DNA of 64,000 nt, from contig NW_020290021.1 in the NCBI RefSeq assembly GCF_003144195.1, forward strand, positions 239,838 to 303,837. Reading direction: 5' to 3'. A model generated the notes under the pieces. It was not told the origin of the DNA. It was given only the letters and a program-made list of their open reading frames with translations, and made no database searches. Position numbers and translations under genes: made by a program. This stretch comes from Ceraceosorus guamensis. Lineage: Eukaryota > Basidiomycota > Exobasidiomycetes > Ceraceosorales > Ceraceosoraceae. This document shows positions 9,900 to 19,335 of this stretch, one piece after another (position 1 is the stretch's first letter; each line of letters starts with the position of its first letter).

Positions 9900-12407
9900 T
9901 CATCGATGGGCTCTAGCAGCGGTGCAAAGCTGCACAGCCCTCTCGAGTTCTTCCTTGTCCAGAGCAAGTCTCAGCGTTGTAGCAGACGCAAAGGTGCTGA
10001 TACCCTGCACCACCTGCGTCGCAGGCACGCCCGATTGCGACTGCGATCCCGTATTGTCCATTTGCGTATCGGATCCTACGGCCCGCAACAAGCCGTGCGA
10101 CGTGAATTCGTGCACCACCAAGGCCAAGGATCCCGGATTGGTAGCTATAAAATTGCGAGCTGCCAATGTTCCCAATTCGCTGTACGTCGTGCTTCCCGGC
10201 GCAGCAGCAGGCGTGTCCGAGCGCAACTTTTGCAATTGTAGATTGGCCAGCTTGAGAAAGAGGGACTGAGCATTGTTCGTTACGCTCTTGAAGATGTGAA
10301 GAGCTTGCTTTGCGCTCAGATCTGATTGAGCTTCGTTTGCGTGCGCAGTGCCCGAGGAAATCCCAAGCGACGCTGAGGGTGCTGCCGATCCTACGGGTCG
10401 TTGAGCGCTGTTGCTAGACGCGGAACCGTACAAAGCCCGTGGTAGTCCGGCTGAGTGAGCTACGCGCGCCGAAGGCTCTCGAGGAATGAAGGTGTGCAGC
10501 GCGTGCAACACCCACCTTGGGCTCGAAGGATGCAGATTTAGCAAGGAGGCTGCGCGAACGTGCGCTGTGCTCCCCATCAGCCAGATCAGCTTGCTCCTGC
10601 AAAGCATGCCTAGCGCTCGTTGTGCTCGCGGAACGAGTAGCGGAGCGCTGGACACATTGTGAATCAGTAGCAGCAAAGGCGGAAATTCGAGATCATCGAC
10701 TGCTTCCGCAATTGCTTTAACATCCTGCCAATGATCAAGCCAGCAGTCGTCGTCGTCGTCATCGTCGTATTCGTCGTCTTGAAGAGGATTGCCACCTTTT
10801 GGCCGTCGTCTTCCTCTACGCAAGTGTTTGGAAACGAGAGCAGCTCTCCTCTCAATTGGCGTCGCAAACACGTCGTCTTCTTCCCTTCTTCTACCAGTCT
10901 TCTCCATGCCCAACGCCAATTCAACAGCGTCTAGAATTTCTTCGGGTCGTTTCACATGATCGCCCCTCACGATGACGCTGTCTGCATACCCCTCCTCGGC
11001 CATCCGACTGGCAAAGCTGTCCAGAACTTGTTTCATTTCTCCCACGCCGTGAAACAAGATCGGAAAGCCATCCTGCAGCATGTACCTCCACGAGTTGTGA
11101 GAACGTTGAAAAGTGGAGAGGCCGGTATGAGTGGTGGACACTTGGGACAAATCGGCAATGGAAGATAGCCGCAGGGGGCCCAAGCGAGCAGACAAAAGAG
11201 CAGAAGAGGTTTGATCCTTTGCTTTTCTGGATCGAGTGCTCGCGTGCGCAGCAAAGTACGCATCCGATGAAGTGGGCACCACAAGTGAGGCCGATGCCGA
11301 AGCGTCGTCCTGTGTTTCCCCCTTGCGTCCATCATGCTTCTCAGATCTGCCAGTGAGACCGCTCGGCGTGCTGGGAGTGGGTCGGGCTCTTGATACGCTC
11401 GAATGGCTAGGGGTGATGCGCTTGCGTTTTGACGCTGAGCCAGAGGCGGACGATGAGGCCCCTCTTCTGGGGGTGGAAGACTGCGATGTTGAAGAGCTTG
11501 CGCTGACCTTGGCATTCTTTGGTGGTCGACCACGCTTGCGTGGCCCAACGACCGGTGGAGCTTCCTCTTCGTCCGCGAATGGCGAAGGGACTGAGCGGGA
11601 GAGAGAGGCACTTGGACTTGGCCTGCGAGACTTCCGAGGCGTGACATCGATCTGCACTACTGCTCCGGTTTTACCTTTGCCCTCATCGAGAGTGTGGCTT
11701 GAAGCATCAAAATCCCTTTCGGCATCGCTATTCCGACTGGCCAATTCGCTCTCCTCCGAGTCGTCGCGCTCATATGCTGCCCCTCCAGTCTTTGGGATCG
11801 ACACCTTGCCAGCCTGCTTTCCAGCAAAGGCATCTGCTGATGCATCCGCATTCTTTCTTGGTCGCCCGACTCTACGTTTGGGACCTGCAGAGATTGACGT
11901 CCGAGCACGTTTGCGTGGTTCAACCTCTACTAGCAGCCTGGGAGCTCTATCAGGAGCCCTGCCTTCCCACGCCAGGTGAGCTTTCGACGAAGCAGTACGC
12001 CTCGGTCTAGATGAAGATGATGCTTCGTTAGAACCCTCTTCGGTGCCTGCCGATCCTTCATCCAATGTCTCTTTGTCCTTGCTTGTGTTCTTCGAGGCTG
12101 GCAAGCCATTCGCCTCGTGCATCCTTTGTTCCGCTCCTGGGCTGACCACGCCATTGACGGCACCTGCAGCAGTTCCGAGCATTTTGTTCCCACTGAGCTC
12201 GCCATCATCTATACTGGCGCTAGAGCTGCTACCGCCACCATCCGTACTGCTTCTTAGCTCCAACTCGGATTCTGAAGAATCGTCTGCGTCTAGGCTCACA
12301 CCTCGTCGCGAGCCGCTTTCAATGTCGTGTGGTGCGATCCTTATCGGCGTGCGAGACGAGCTTGAAGCAAAGGACGAAGAGGGACGAGCAGGCGTGTGTA
12401 AGGTCAT
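9900..12407 (-). CDS. ORC2: Origin recognition complex subunit 2
   Basis: Single-exon gene of 835 residues. ORC2 is a core subunit of the complex that marks replication origins and loads MCM. The first 400 residues are low-complexity and charged, with two AT-hook-like motifs: RRVGRPRKN near 178-186 and KRGRPPKNAK near 291-300. The conserved ORC2 region starts around 380 (SDAYFAAH) and continues through HNSWRYMLQDGFPILFHGVG, LLLLIHNVSSAPLL and LIWLMGSTAHVRAASLLN (an inactive AAA+ fold), ending in a winged-helix region. An Asp-rich insert (YDDDDDDDCW) follows GNPLQDDE. The start is the ATG at 12407; frame upstream to 12536 begins at GTG. It is longer than yeast ORC2 (620) because of the N-terminal tail. 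Confidence 0.9.
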   Translation of the reverse strand: MTLHTPARPSSSFASSSSRTPIRIAPHDIESGSRRGVSLDADDSSESELELRSSTDGGGSSSSASIDDGELSGNKMLGTAAGAVNGVVSPGAEQRMHEANGLPASKNTSKDKETLDEGSAGTEEGSNEASSSSRPRRTASSKAHLAWEGRAPDRAPRLLVEVEPRKRARTSISAGPKRRVGRPRKNADASADAFAGKQAGKVSIPKTGGAAYERDDSEESELASRNSDAERDFDASSHTLDEGKGKTGAVVQIDVTPRKSRRPSPSASLSRSVPSPFADEEEAPPVVGPRKRGRPPKNAKVSASSSTSQSSTPRRGASSSASGSASKRKRITPSHSSVSRARPTPSTPSGLTGRSEKHDGRKGETQDDASASASLVVPTSSDAYFAAHASTRSRKAKDQTSSALLSARLGPLRLSSIADLSQVSTTHTGLSTFQRSHNSWRYMLQDGFPILFHGVGEMKQVLDSFASRMAEEGYADSVIVRGDHVKRPEEILDAVELALGMEKTGRRREEDDVFATPIERRAALVSKHLRRGRRRPKGGNPLQDDEYDDDDDDDCWLDHWQDVKAIAEAVDDLEFPPLLLLIHNVSSAPLLVPRAQRALGMLCRSKLIWLMGSTAHVRAASLLNLHPSSPRWVLHALHTFIPREPSARVAHSAGLPRALYGSASSNSAQRPVGSAAPSASLGISSGTAHANEAQSDLSAKQALHIFKSVTNNAQSLFLKLANLQLQKLRSDTPAAAPGSTTYSELGTLAARNFIATNPGSLALVVHEFTSHGLLRAVGSDTQMDNTGSQSQSGVPATQVVQGISTFASATTLRLALDKEELERAVQLCTAARAHR

Positions 12408-12650
12408 GCTCGTGTCGAAGGAGTTTGGAATTTGGGGTCCGAGGCCGTGTCTGCACGGAGAGTGGAGGTGGTGCTGGATGCTGGATGCGCCTATGACTGG
12501 CCGATCACCACTGGCGACTTGGCAGCCGAGCAGCACAGGTGCCTATGGGAGCACATATGCGCTGCTGAAACACATGCATGCAACGGATGTGGTGGTGTTA
12601 GAGCCAAAGGGCGACAACTCGGTTGGAAAGCTAGTGAGATTCAAAAGTCT

Positions 12651-12673
12651 TGACTCGTGAGTCTGACGAGTCA
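12651..12673. repeat. Inverted repeat with TGACTCGT arms
   Basis: The 8-base arms TGACTCGT and ACGAGTCA face each other across 7 bases that themselves contain GAGTC. Each arm has the TGACTC half of a Gcn4/AP-1 bZIP site. The element lies about 245 bp upstream of the ORC2 start. The same words recur in most intergenic regions of the window, so this may be a dispersed sequence habit rather than an operator of this gene. Confidence 0.5.
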
Positions 12674-12788
12674 AAGTGAACGATCATCTTCTAATCGCTT
12701 GCTTGCATTTCGAGGCCATTGTGGTGCTGCATCACGTGACGCCTCGGTCCTAGTGGAGTTAAGTCAGAAGAGAGCTTTCGGCTTGGAG

Positions 12789-13109
12789 TCAAGATGAGTT
12801 CATCGACGTGTAGCAACAGTCTTTTCCAGACTCATCATAGATCCAGCCTTCGCAGCTTTCTCCATCATCACCACCTTCATCAAGAGCAAGATCCCTCAAC
12901 GCCACTCCCTCCTGAAGCAGAGAGCCAGCCGCGGGACTAGGACAGCCTGCACCATTCGATTGCAGCAGCTCAAGAACGCGCAGCGCACGAGCAAAATCAC
13001 GAGCTGAGCAGCAGTGTGTTGCATTCAGCAATCGTTTTTGCTCTGAACAGCAGATGTCAAGGAGAATATCATCCGAGCTGTCCCATCTGCCGCCTACAGC
13101 CTCTGACAT
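12789..13109 (-). CDS. Possible small hypothetical protein
   Basis: ATG-started open frame of 106 residues, acidic and unusually Cys-rich, with segments DSSDDILLDICC, ARALRVLELLQSN and GWIYDESGKDCC. I recognise no family. It lies in the interval between ORC2 and RDS3 on the ORC2 strand, with its stop about 380 bp upstream of the ORC2 ATG. In favour: it is open, has a true ATG and has a plausible helix in the middle. Against: it is short, in a promoter interval, and has no homology I can name. It may be chance. Confidence 0.28.
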   Translation of the reverse strand: MSEAVGGRWDSSDDILLDICCSEQKRLLNATHCCSARDFARALRVLELLQSNGAGCPSPAAGSLLQEGVALRDLALDEGGDDGESCEGWIYDESGKDCCYTSMNSS

Positions 13110-13325
13110 TGATCTCGAGTCCTGTCCTTGAGAGTGGAACCTCCAACCGTTACAATCTCAACTCAAGACATCTCGTGCGCCACTATCGCATCGCGTACAT
13201 TGCGCAGCTGCCAGTCTGAAGCAGCTCTGAGTCCACCATTCGAAGACTGAGACACTGAGACAGCGCGCTTGCAGGGGCTCTGCCATCCACTTCTTAGGAG
13301 GCTACGTTTTTACGCCGGCTCCAAC

Positions 13326-13883
13326 ATGTCCAAGTGAGTGTCGTGTGCTTCCAAGCGCAGCATTCTTTGCAAGGGTGGGATATCCGCACCAAGAGACAAT
13401 CAAAATGCTATTCTAGAGCGGGATGAAGTGTTCAAGACTGATCTTTGCTCTCCATCCCCTTCATCACGCAGGCATCACCCAGACCTGATCCTCTGCAGGA
13501 AATTACCTGGAATAGCAATCGGGCGCTTGTGTGAAAAGTGTGATGGAAAATGGTGAGCACTGGCACCTCACGAATCAAGAGGCTACTAGACCCACGAGTG
13601 TCGAGCACCTAGTGACCATTTACACATCTCCCCGCTGCTTAGTCCAATCTGTGACTCTTACGTTCGGCCTGCCACTTTGGTTCGGATCTGCGAAGAGTGC
13701 AATTTTGGCACGTACGGTGGAAGATGCATTGTGTGCGGCGGACCAGGAATCTCAGACGCTTATTATTGCGCCGAATGTACGCGCTTGGAAAAGGATAGGG
13801 ATGGATGTCCAAAAGTCGTCAACCTGGGAGCTAGCAGGACAGACTTGTTCTACCTGAGGAAAAAGAATCAGGGACAAAAGTAA
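13326..13883 (+). CDS. RDS3: PHF5-like U2 snRNP (SF3b) zinc-finger protein Rds3/PHF5A
   Basis: Small, extremely conserved SF3b component that helps U2 snRNP hold the branch site. Exons are 13326-13333 (8 nt), 13472-13552 and 13643-13883, for 109 residues against 110 in human PHF5A. The protein begins [20 protein letters not shown], and both introns interrupt codons (the second lies in a Cys codon). The zinc-binding pairs are CEKC, CPIC, CEEC, CIVC, CAEC plus single Cys, matching the family's knot of three zinc sites. The C terminus is KNQGQK. A good donor (gtaagt) overlaps the stop region at 13880, and an acceptor at 14003 with a 16-nt exon would give a 113-residue form ending NFQRG instead. 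Either end is compatible with the variable family tail. Confidence 0.93.
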
Positions 13884-14427
13884 GTCGGAGTGGGTGGTGC
13901 AAGGACTTTGCGGTCGTTGAGTTGGCTGGCTTGTGCAGAGCTGCTCGAGGAACCTGATGGCTGACCTGAATACCCTCTTCTCTCTGCCTTTTGCCTTACA
14001 CAGTTTCCAAAGAGGGTAGCGCGACCTTATTCATTGCTCTCGTCGAAGCCTCATCTTGGAGGCAAGCACGGATCCGCGCTCGAATCTCCGCGCGATTTGG
14101 TCATGCATTGCACATCATTCGGCCTCCATCCAAGCATGGCGCACATTGAAGGGACAGGTGACGCAAGTTTAGCATAACACCGCCAAATCATGGGCTGACA
14201 AGTCTGGGGGCACGGTGCTCATGGCTGTAGTGGGCACTTCCTCGACACCTCGCCAGAGCGCTGCCTCTGGAACGATCACCTGTATGCCGTTCTCGCGCTC
14301 TCATTGCGTTTCATGGCTCGATACCAGACTCATCTTTGCTGTATGGACGTAGAACACAAGCATGCATTGAGAATCGATCGCAAAGCTTCGAGCCCTTGCA
14401 GATGAAGTAGTGTTGGACGCCGCGGAC
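13884..14427. other. Intergenic, 3' ends of RDS3 and SLY1
   Basis: Convergent interval of about 0.54 kb. Apart from the possible last RDS3 exon at 14004-14019 I see nothing in it. Confidence 0.5.
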
Positions 14428-17400
14428 TTAAGACAGATTCGCCAAAGCGCCAACAAAGGCGCTGGGAGTCAGAATCTCCGTAGATCCGTACGTGATCCTC
14501 CGAGCGCTGTTTCCAGGCGTAGGATAAGCGCTGTTTGCGGGTTGCGTCCTCGCAGTCCTAGCAGCGTATTCTTGCAGGTTAGCATACTCGACGTAAGAAC
14601 CTCCTCCGACAACAAAGACGATGGCATCCTTGGATCCAGCTCCGGTTTGTGCAGAGGAGCCAGCTGTCGCTCTGCCTCGACGTGGAGCCATGTCGAAGGA
14701 GAGCCAATCTTCCACCTCTTGGCGTACTTGGTTGGAGGCCGAATTCGGGTCTAACAGCGCTGAGACGAGGCGAGTCACCGTCAAGTCTTTCTGTGCTGGC
14801 AAGAAATTCTTGACTCCAGCAACGATGTTCTCGAGACCGCTGTCCTTCAAGCGATCAGTGAGCTGCAAGCACACGTGGTGAGCACCGTGTGAGGGGTGGG
14901 ATTAGCAGTGCATGCTACAAGATACGGCTGAGGATTGTACTCACACGACTACTGAGCGAACTGAACCCTCGGAACAGCTCGCCGCCGCCTCCGCTTGCGG
15001 GCTGAGGTGCAGGTGCCGACGCAAGCATGGTCATGCGCGTTAGCTCTCGGACTCTGTGGGGCGACAAAAGTAGAATTCAGCTTCTGTGATCAATCGCGTT
15101 GCGAGACCGCTCCGTACACGCAAAATTTACTTTTTGACGTATTGCAATGCGCGCAAATCAGCTCCGAGATCGGTCAGTGCCTTTTCAAATTCTTCCACAT
15201 CAGCGCGGCTCGCAAAGACGTTGTCAGGAGCGGAGAGGTAGTAGATGATGAACAGCCGCACTTTGTCCTCGACAGACTCCAGTGTCGGATCTTTGATTGT
15301 GTCCATGATGACTGTCTTGTTCTGCGAGTCGCAAGAGATGGCAAGAGACTATATTAGTACGAGACAGGGACGCTACCACAACGGATCGCAAGTGCTACTA
15401 CTGGTGCTGGCCAAAACGCACCTGTCTCGCAATGCCTTCTTCGAGTTGGAAAAGCGTGTCCAGGCCTCGAGTCTTGATGCCTTGAAGCAACGACGTCGCG
15501 ATGTTCATGTGCGCATCAATGGTCTGCTTCCGAGCTGTGAGCTCCGGCAATGCAGTGACTGCCGCTTTCAGGTGCGCTGCATTAGATGACAGATCTCTAC
15601 TCGTGCCACGCGTCGACGAGTCCCGGATTGTCAGCTTCGTACGAGCGGCTGCATGTCTCGGAGGCAACATCAGGATGTTCAGTCACGTCACCCTACTCAC
15701 AGCTGGCCAACTTCATCCATGCTGCTGATACCGGTCGATCGGGTGATATCGGCCGCGTCAGACTTGTATCTGTTCAGTTCTGCGTCGATATCCTCTGCGA
15801 CCTGCGGGAAGGGTGTAGAAGCGTTCTTGGCCCAGAAAAAGTCCCTGCTATCCAAATCATATGATCGTTTTTGCGTCTTGCCCTGCTCAGTGGACTGTTG
15901 AGGCCCTCGCACTGCGGTCAGCGCCAATCGCTTAAGCAAACCCATGGGACACAAGGCGCCATGCTCACCACAACGGTGACCCGATTGAGGTTCATGTCCA
16001 GCACATCGTGAACTAGCGCCTGATAAGTCCAAGAATGTGAAAGCATTGGTACCAGGTCGACATTTCGGTCAAGGACGACGAGCACTAAGGCAGAGGACAG
16101 GTCAGGACGTAATGCTCCCGTGCGCAACGTTCCCACAGGGGAATACTCACGCGGTCGACTGCTTCCCCAGGGGCTTCCAGCGCTATCGCCGGAGAACAAG
16201 TGCGTCGCCCCTCGCGCACTGTTGATGTGCTCCTTGATCTTGCCTTCCAATTTCCGGCAAACAAGCTCGGCAGCATTACCGCGTGGACACCTGATGATTG
16301 GCAATGTGCCTTCACGCGCGGGTCGTTGTAGGACATTGGACTCGTCAGCAGAGGGGATGCTTGGCAAGGTCGAACGCCGGAGAAATGTTTGATGACATGC
16401 CTCGCAAAGTCGAGCCCACGCTGACTCACCCATAGTCGCAAGAGTGCTAAACAAGCCGGCTGCGATGCGGTCCGTCTCCGTCTCCACCTCTCTCTCGCCT
16501 GCCGCAGCATCATTGAGCCTTTCGTAGGTGGTCAAATCCCTCTTGCTTGCCTTTTCTGAAGTTCCGTTCACCTGACCGCTCTTCGCTCCCGGCACGAGCG
16601 AGTCGCCCCCTTTGGGTGGACCTGGCAGAAGAGAGAACAGTGAAGGCTCCAATACCACATAATTCAGATACTGGTCCCATATGCCTCCAATCAAAGATGC
16701 TGTCCCATCCCTAGCCACTTGAGCTGCAAAGTCGTCCAAGAGAGTGCCGGAACGCGGTAGAGGCGCAACGAAGTTGATGTGGACTGCTTCATAAAGAGAC
16801 TTTGACATGTCCTGAAGGTAGCAGGTAGGCAAATCAGGAAGCGAGCCTCACGCAGGCGTTGAGGACACGCAACTCACCTGTGCAACGCGGGTCAGATTCT
16901 CCTTTGTGGGCGCGATGAAGTAGATCGCCGGCACATCTGGCAGTGCTGATCTGTCCGCGTGGAGTTGCCTATAGGCCAATGTATCAAGAGCGACGCGAGC
17001 GCCGGGGGGGAAGAGAGGGGGGGGCAGTTCAGCGATGCCCAAAACTCGTTTGCAGATCAAACCTTTGAGCACACGTCCGCTCTTCATGGCACAACAATTC
17101 ACTCACATGTGCAAAGTGACACCGGCCTCTCTAAGATCTTGCACTCTCAGGCTCGTAGCAAGCACCTCTTGCGCGATCTTGTCCAGTATCAATACCTTCC
17201 AAACAGGTGGTGCATCCGGAATGGTGATCTCCTTGCTCTCCTTACTAGCACCATTTGCATCGTAGACAGCACCACCCACTCCATCTGACCCGTTTGTACT
17301 ACCACCAATGATGGATCCCGCAGCACCACCAAGACGTGCAGCCCCGCCCTCACGCGGTTGATTGAAGTGCAAGAGTGTCAACAGGCTTTGTTGTTGAGCG

Positions 17401-17441
17401 GATCGCAGTGTTGCTGCGCTCGATGCGGAGGAGCTCGACAT
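14428..17441 (-). CDS. SLY1: Sec1/Munc18 family vesicle-fusion protein Sly1
   Basis: SM protein that binds the syntaxins Sed5 and Ufe1 and is required for ER-Golgi fusion. Ten exons on the reverse strand: 17441-17107, 16968-16878, 16811-16430, 16309-16151, 16084-15969, 15894-15701, 15596-15422, 15321-15131, 15053-14945 and 14862-14428, for 728 residues. Landmarks in order: [105 protein letters not shown] and [12 protein letters not shown] near the C terminus, all typical of Sly1. A Gly/Ala/Ser-rich insert follows the first 30 residues. The splice after residues NRVTVV needs the acceptor at 15895-15896; nearer acceptors shift the frame. This is the most intron-rich gene in the window. Confidence 0.93.
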
Positions 17442-18042
17442 TGCGGTGTTGGACCTGGGAAATTGGTAAGTAAAGGAAATTGTCGCCCTTCTGCAGCATT
17501 CGCAGACAACGCTCCTTCTCAATAGAGCAAATGCGGGTAAGCTCGGAGGTGTCGCCTTGCGCCCAGTTGAGCTACACAGAAGCTTTGTAGAGTATCGGCT
17601 GAGCCGTCTACTTCTTCGCCCGCCTCCGGCTTTGAGCACGTGGGACTGGGCGACAAGTGCTGATCGATACGCTTGCCAGCGTCAACGCGAATGGTATCGG
17701 GTGCGTCGACGAGAGGGAAATGCGGTGCAGGGTGTTGTGCGTGATGTAGGTGTGGGTGACGACAAGCAAAGCTTGTGTAGCGAGGAGGATGCGTGGATGT
17801 GTATCGCACCTTACGGTGCATCTTCGAAAGCAGCAGGGCCAGCCAGCGCACGGGGCAGCAGCTTGCGCTGCATTCAAGATTCACGTGAGTCCCCGTCAAG
17901 CGTGAACCTCCACAGACGCGAGTCAGCGCGCATCCCCGCGACCACTCAAGCCGTGAGTGAATCAAGAATCGACTCATGCTGACACAGGCATCATCTTGAC
18001 GGGCCCTTCGTCTCTACGATTACCTCCAATAGCTGGCTCACC
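17442..18042. other. Divergent promoter region of SLY1 and the FUN14 gene
   Basis: About 0.6 kb. Reverse-strand frames run through it without homology. Near 17945-17980 lies a cluster of gtgagtgaatcaagaatcga-type words like those in other intergenic regions. Confidence 0.45.
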
Positions 18043-19138
18043 ATGTCCACGCGGCTGTATTCTCCTACCGCGATGCTGGGGATCGGCCCCGCTTCTCTGA
18101 GGGCAGCTGCGCTCGGCTTGGCCGGCTGCGCGCACCAGCGTTGTGTACACTCATCCGCCTCTTTACCCGCGTTGGACAACACGCGAGCGGTCCCATTGTC
18201 ATCATTTTTGAAGTCTTTCGGAAGATCAGGTGTTCACGCAAACATCGGTGCTGCTAACTTCACCCACAACACTGGCCATCATCGCTCCGGCGACAAGAGC
18301 AGCGCCGGCAGAGCTTGGAGGAGCGCACCCGTCTCGATTGCAATGGGCTTGGCGGCGTTCGGGCTCTTCGGCAAAGAGAAAAGAGAGGTGCAGTGCGGTG
18401 AGCAAGAGATTCGGGTTTGCGTTGGGAGAGCGGATCGAGGGTTGACTTTGACTGTTGCGCGTACTCTGGATCCGCCTCAAGACTCGCCACCTATCTCGAC
18501 AAGCCGACCGCCGACGCCAGCAGAAGGTGGACCGACTCCTCCCTCGCCGAACAAAGAGCCCCTATTGAACGTGGCCAACTTGAGCTTCGGTACGATTGCG
18601 TGAGTGGAGGCAATCCATGGCAAAGTACAAAATTGCGCCACGCTGCTCACCCTTGCAAATTCCTACTTCGATGGCCACATGACCCGCAGAGGTCTTTGCT
18701 CTGGCGTCTTTGTCAAAAAGGGGCTCAAATTGTTGGCTGTGCTGCTGGGTGAGGGCAAAGCGTTCAGCGTACTCGGCGCCACATGCAAGTCCAATTGCTC
18801 ATCGTCTCATCACTCGTTCTCACAGGTGCCGCCTTTATCCTTCTCCAATATCTCTCCACTCAGCATCTCATCAGCGTAAATTGGTCCGGCATAGCTTCTC
18901 GTTACGAAAAAGCAGCCGATCGAGCTGCTCAACAGACTGGCAATCAGAACGCCCCCACATCCTGGCAAGACTCTAGATTGGCAAAGATCTGGGGCAGTTT
19001 CATCAACTTCTTGACGACTGGGTTTCAGTGGAAAGCTAGCTTCATTGCGGGCTTCGGTGTTGGGTTCAGGTACGGCTGAGATGTTTCTGGACAAGTACGG
19101 AGAAAATTTGCTTAATGCGCAGACTGGCAACACACTAG
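18043..19138 (+). CDS. FUN14-domain mitochondrial outer-membrane-type protein
   Basis: Four exons, 18043-18599, 18690-18748, 18826-19069 and 19123-19138 (16 nt), for 291 residues. The C-terminal FUN14 domain is assembled by splicing: NLSFGTIAGLCSGVFVKKGL, then LKLLAVLLGAAFILLQYLS (hydrophobic helix), INW-type linker SVNWSGIASRYEKAA, and the last helix ending GFGVGFRLATH. FUN14 proteins (FUNDC1 in animals) are small mitochondrial membrane proteins, and FUNDC1 acts as a mitophagy receptor. This one is far longer because of about 185 residues in front, with an Arg/Ala/Ser-rich, acid-poor start that looks like a targeting presequence (ASLRAAALGLAGCAHQRC) and a Pro/Thr-rich linker. I do not see a clear YxxL LC3-interaction motif just before the domain, so a mitophagy role is not assumed. 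Confidence 0.85.
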
Positions 19139-19335
19139 GGTGAAGAGCGAAGTTTTGAAAAAGCCTGTGTTGGGCGAGATGAGGACTCAGGTGCATACAT
19201 CTAACGATTTCGGGAGAGGGTGGCCCAGAGCACGCAGAAAGGTGCAAATCTTGCGTTCCCATGCCGGCGGATTGTGATGGTTCGAAGGACACCAATGCGA
19301 CGAGTAGATCCAGCGAAGAAACCACGTCACCTCTC

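Larger units (their letters stand above)
12408..13325. other. Divergent region between ORC2 and RDS3
   Basis: Promoter interval for ORC2 (leftward) and RDS3 (rightward). It holds the TGACTCGT inverted repeat at 12651-12673 and a possible small reverse-strand ORF at 12789-13109, both listed separately. Nothing else stands out. Confidence 0.5.

Noticed and set aside
11236-11979. Forward-strand frame of 247 codons
   Set aside because: Antisense to the low-complexity N terminus of ORC2; its composition reflects the complement of Ser/Arg-rich coding sequence.
15895-15968. Apparent frameshift in SLY1 after residues NRVTVV
   Set aside because: The nearest acceptor (15911) and a second one shift the frame, but the acceptor before TCCACTGAG (74-nt intron) keeps frame and conserved [10 protein letters not shown], so it is a normal intron.
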